A stretch of DNA of 6,537 nucleotides, from the NCBI GenBank assembly GCA_017444325.1, contig JAFSWV010000082.1, positions 1 to 6,537 on the forward strand, written 5' to 3'. Both the position numbers and the translations under genes were made by a program. Below, piece by piece: positions 5,532 through 6,537 of the stretch. This DNA is from a bacterium (GTDB lineage Bacteria > Auribacterota > UBA3054). The notes under the pieces were generated by a model. It searched no databases. It was not told where the DNA came from and saw nothing but the letters and a program-made list of their open reading frames with translations. Position 1 is the stretch's first letter, and the number at the start of each line of letters is the position of its first letter.

Positions 5532-6257
5532 TCAGTCGTCCCAAGTATCATGTTGGCTGACTATGAAGTCATATTCTTTTTTGGCTTCTTGATGTCCTGC
5601 TTTGGCAGCTTTATCAAGCCAGGCCAACGCTTCATCCTTGATCTTTAAAAGTTCTTTCCTTTTCTGCCTATATTCTTGTTCATTTCCTTTTGGCTCGGCA
5701 GGGGTCACTCGTTCTTGAATATACAGATTATTGCTTAAATATTGGTAGTGATCATAGTAAGTCAACCCTAAATGAAACATCGATGATGAATCCCCTTCGC
5801 AAGCACTTTTTTTAAGACGAGCAACTTCTTCCTCAAAGTTTTCCTGCTCATCTTGCTTTTTTAAACTATCCTGCTGACCATTGTAAGAACCACTGTCGCT
5901 ATCGTCATCTCCTAACAATTTTCTTAATGGCCAAGACACATAGTCCTCACCCGTACGACCATCATAAAGCAAGCCAAAAGTTGCCGTATGTATCGCGCCA
6001 TCAACCATAAACAACGGCGCAATAAGAGGCGTTGCCCAAAAAGTATGATAACCCATATACATTCCACCGGCCAATATTCCCAAAGGCGTACAAAACAATG
6101 CCCCTCCAAACAAAAAGAACGGCCCAATGGCTAAATTTATTGGAGACCAGTACGGCTTTTGATCTTTGCTTGCTTCGACTCCGGCTTCCGCATTCGCCGC
6201 GACAAGCGAAAAGCATAGACAAAAAGCGGAAACTACTATTAAAAATTTTTTCATCAT
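5532..6257 (-). CDS. Exported Sel1-like repeat protein with hydrophobic N-terminal half
   Basis: The 241-residue product starts with a signal peptide (MMKK, hydrophobic core 5-21, likely type I cleavage after Ala-Glu-Ala at 23-25; no lipobox). Two further hydrophobic, Gly/Pro-rich stretches at about 40-71 and 73-97 could enter a membrane. An acidic, Ser/Asp-rich linker (116-150) follows. The C-terminus carries one Sel1/TPR-type helix pair: 'SACEGDSSSMFHLGLTYY' (151-168) and 'DEALAWLDKAAKAGHQEAKKEY' (208-229). These are separated by roughly 35-40 charged residues instead of the usual short loop. Sel1 repeats are protein-binding scaffolds, so it is probably an envelope protein of unknown partner. 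It follows its paralogue by 18 nt. No Shine-Dalgarno precedes the double ATG; the second ATG is an equally possible start. The gene is visibly more AT-rich than lolC/E, acpS, kbl and the GH127 gene. I do not recognise a named gene. Confidence 0.75.
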   Translation of the reverse strand: MMKKFLIVVSAFCLCFSLVAANAEAGVEASKDQKPYWSPINLAIGPFFLFGGALFCTPLGILAGGMYMGYHTFWATPLIAPLFMVDGAIHTATFGLLYDGRTGEDYVSWPLRKLLGDDDSDSGSYNGQQDSLKKQDEQENFEEEVARLKKSACEGDSSSMFHLGLTYYDHYQYLSNNLYIQERVTPAEPKGNEQEYRQKRKELLKIKDEALAWLDKAAKAGHQEAKKEYDFIVSQHDTWDD

Positions 6258-6275
6258 AAAAAAGTGGCTTTTGTA

Positions 6276-6537
6276 TCAATGTTTCTTTAAGTATTCCAAT
6301 TGCTTCTTGGCTCCCTTGTGGCCTTTCGCCGCCGCTTTTCTGTACCATTCCAAAGAAAGTTCTCTGTATTTCTTGGAATTCTCTTTGGCTTTTTTGGGAT
6401 CTTTTTCATGTTGATCGGCGAATATATCCTTGGTGTAATAAATTTCTCCTAATTGAAACATAGACGCCACATGACCCTGTTCGGAAGCTTTTTCAAAAAG
6501 AGGTATCGCCTTGTTATTAAAAACATCGTCATTAGAC
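6276..6537 (-). CDS. Sel1-like repeat protein, C-terminal 86 residues (partial)
   Basis: The frame is open to the right edge, so the N-terminus is outside the window. The GTG at 6470-6468 is not the real start, since the Sel1 motif continues upstream of it ('NNKAIPLFEKASEQGHVAS'). Visible residues 8-34 form one Sel1 helix hairpin ending in SMFQLGEIYY. Residues 37-58 are a long lysine-rich linker. Residues 61-83 hold the second helix set ('LEWYRKAAAKGHKGAKKQL'). The layout and several residues match the C-terminus of the next gene (SMFHLGLTYY, LDKAAKAGHQEAKK), so the two are tandem paralogues. Function is unknown beyond probable protein-protein contact; whether it is exported cannot be seen. 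Confidence 0.72.
   Translation of the reverse strand, partial: SNDDVFNNKAIPLFEKASEQGHVASMFQLGEIYYTKDIFADQHEKDPKKAKENSKKYRELSLEWYRKAAAKGHKGAKKQLEYLKKH

Noticed and set aside
6276..6470. A short 64-residue gene starting at GTG 6470
   Set aside because: The same frame continues upstream to the window edge with clear Sel1-repeat sequence, so the true start lies outside the window.

Overview
The window is a gene-dense bacterial stretch in which all seven genes lie on the minus strand, so transcription runs from right to left. A LolC/LolE-type lipoprotein-release permease and an exported Sel1-repeat protein point to a diderm (outer-membrane) bacterium. The sequence does not fix the phylum. The mix of a GH127 arabinofuranosidase, an alpha-oxoamine synthase and Sel1 proteins would suit a gut- or rumen-type anaerobe, but that is only a guess.

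Layout in the direction of transcription: (1) 6537-6276, the C-terminal part of a Sel1-repeat protein, cut by the window edge; (2) 6257-5532, a second Sel1-like protein with a signal peptide and a hydrophobic N-terminal half; (3) 5452-4217, a LolC/LolE family permease; (4) 4215-3838, holo-ACP synthase AcpS, starting 1 nt after the permease stop codon; (5) 3753-2554, an alpha-oxoamine synthase best called glycine C-acetyltransferase (Kbl); (6) 2475-532, a cytoplasmic GH127 (DUF1680) beta-L-arabinofuranosidase with its full set of catalytic and zinc residues; (7) 495-1, the N-terminal 165 residues of an ATP-grasp enzyme, cut by the left edge.

The genes do not form one recognisable pathway. lolC/E and acpS are clearly a transcriptional and probably translational unit. 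kbl and the GH127 gene each have their own TATAAT-type promoter candidate. The ATP-grasp gene has none visible and probably shares the GH127 transcript. The two Sel1 genes are tandem paralogues. They are visibly more AT-rich than the rest of the window, which suggests a different evolutionary history.

The most interesting signals are in the short intergenic regions. The kbl Shine-Dalgarno sits in a perfect 9-bp inverted repeat whose other arm overlaps the kbl -10 box. The lolC/E ATG lies only 8 nt from a TGGTATAAT box and has no Shine-Dalgarno, which predicts a leaderless mRNA. A 12-bp GC-rich hairpin sits just upstream of the -10 box of the GH127 gene. I found no RNA genes, insertion sequences, CRISPR arrays or gene-free stretch over 300 bases, and no clear new multi-gene system.
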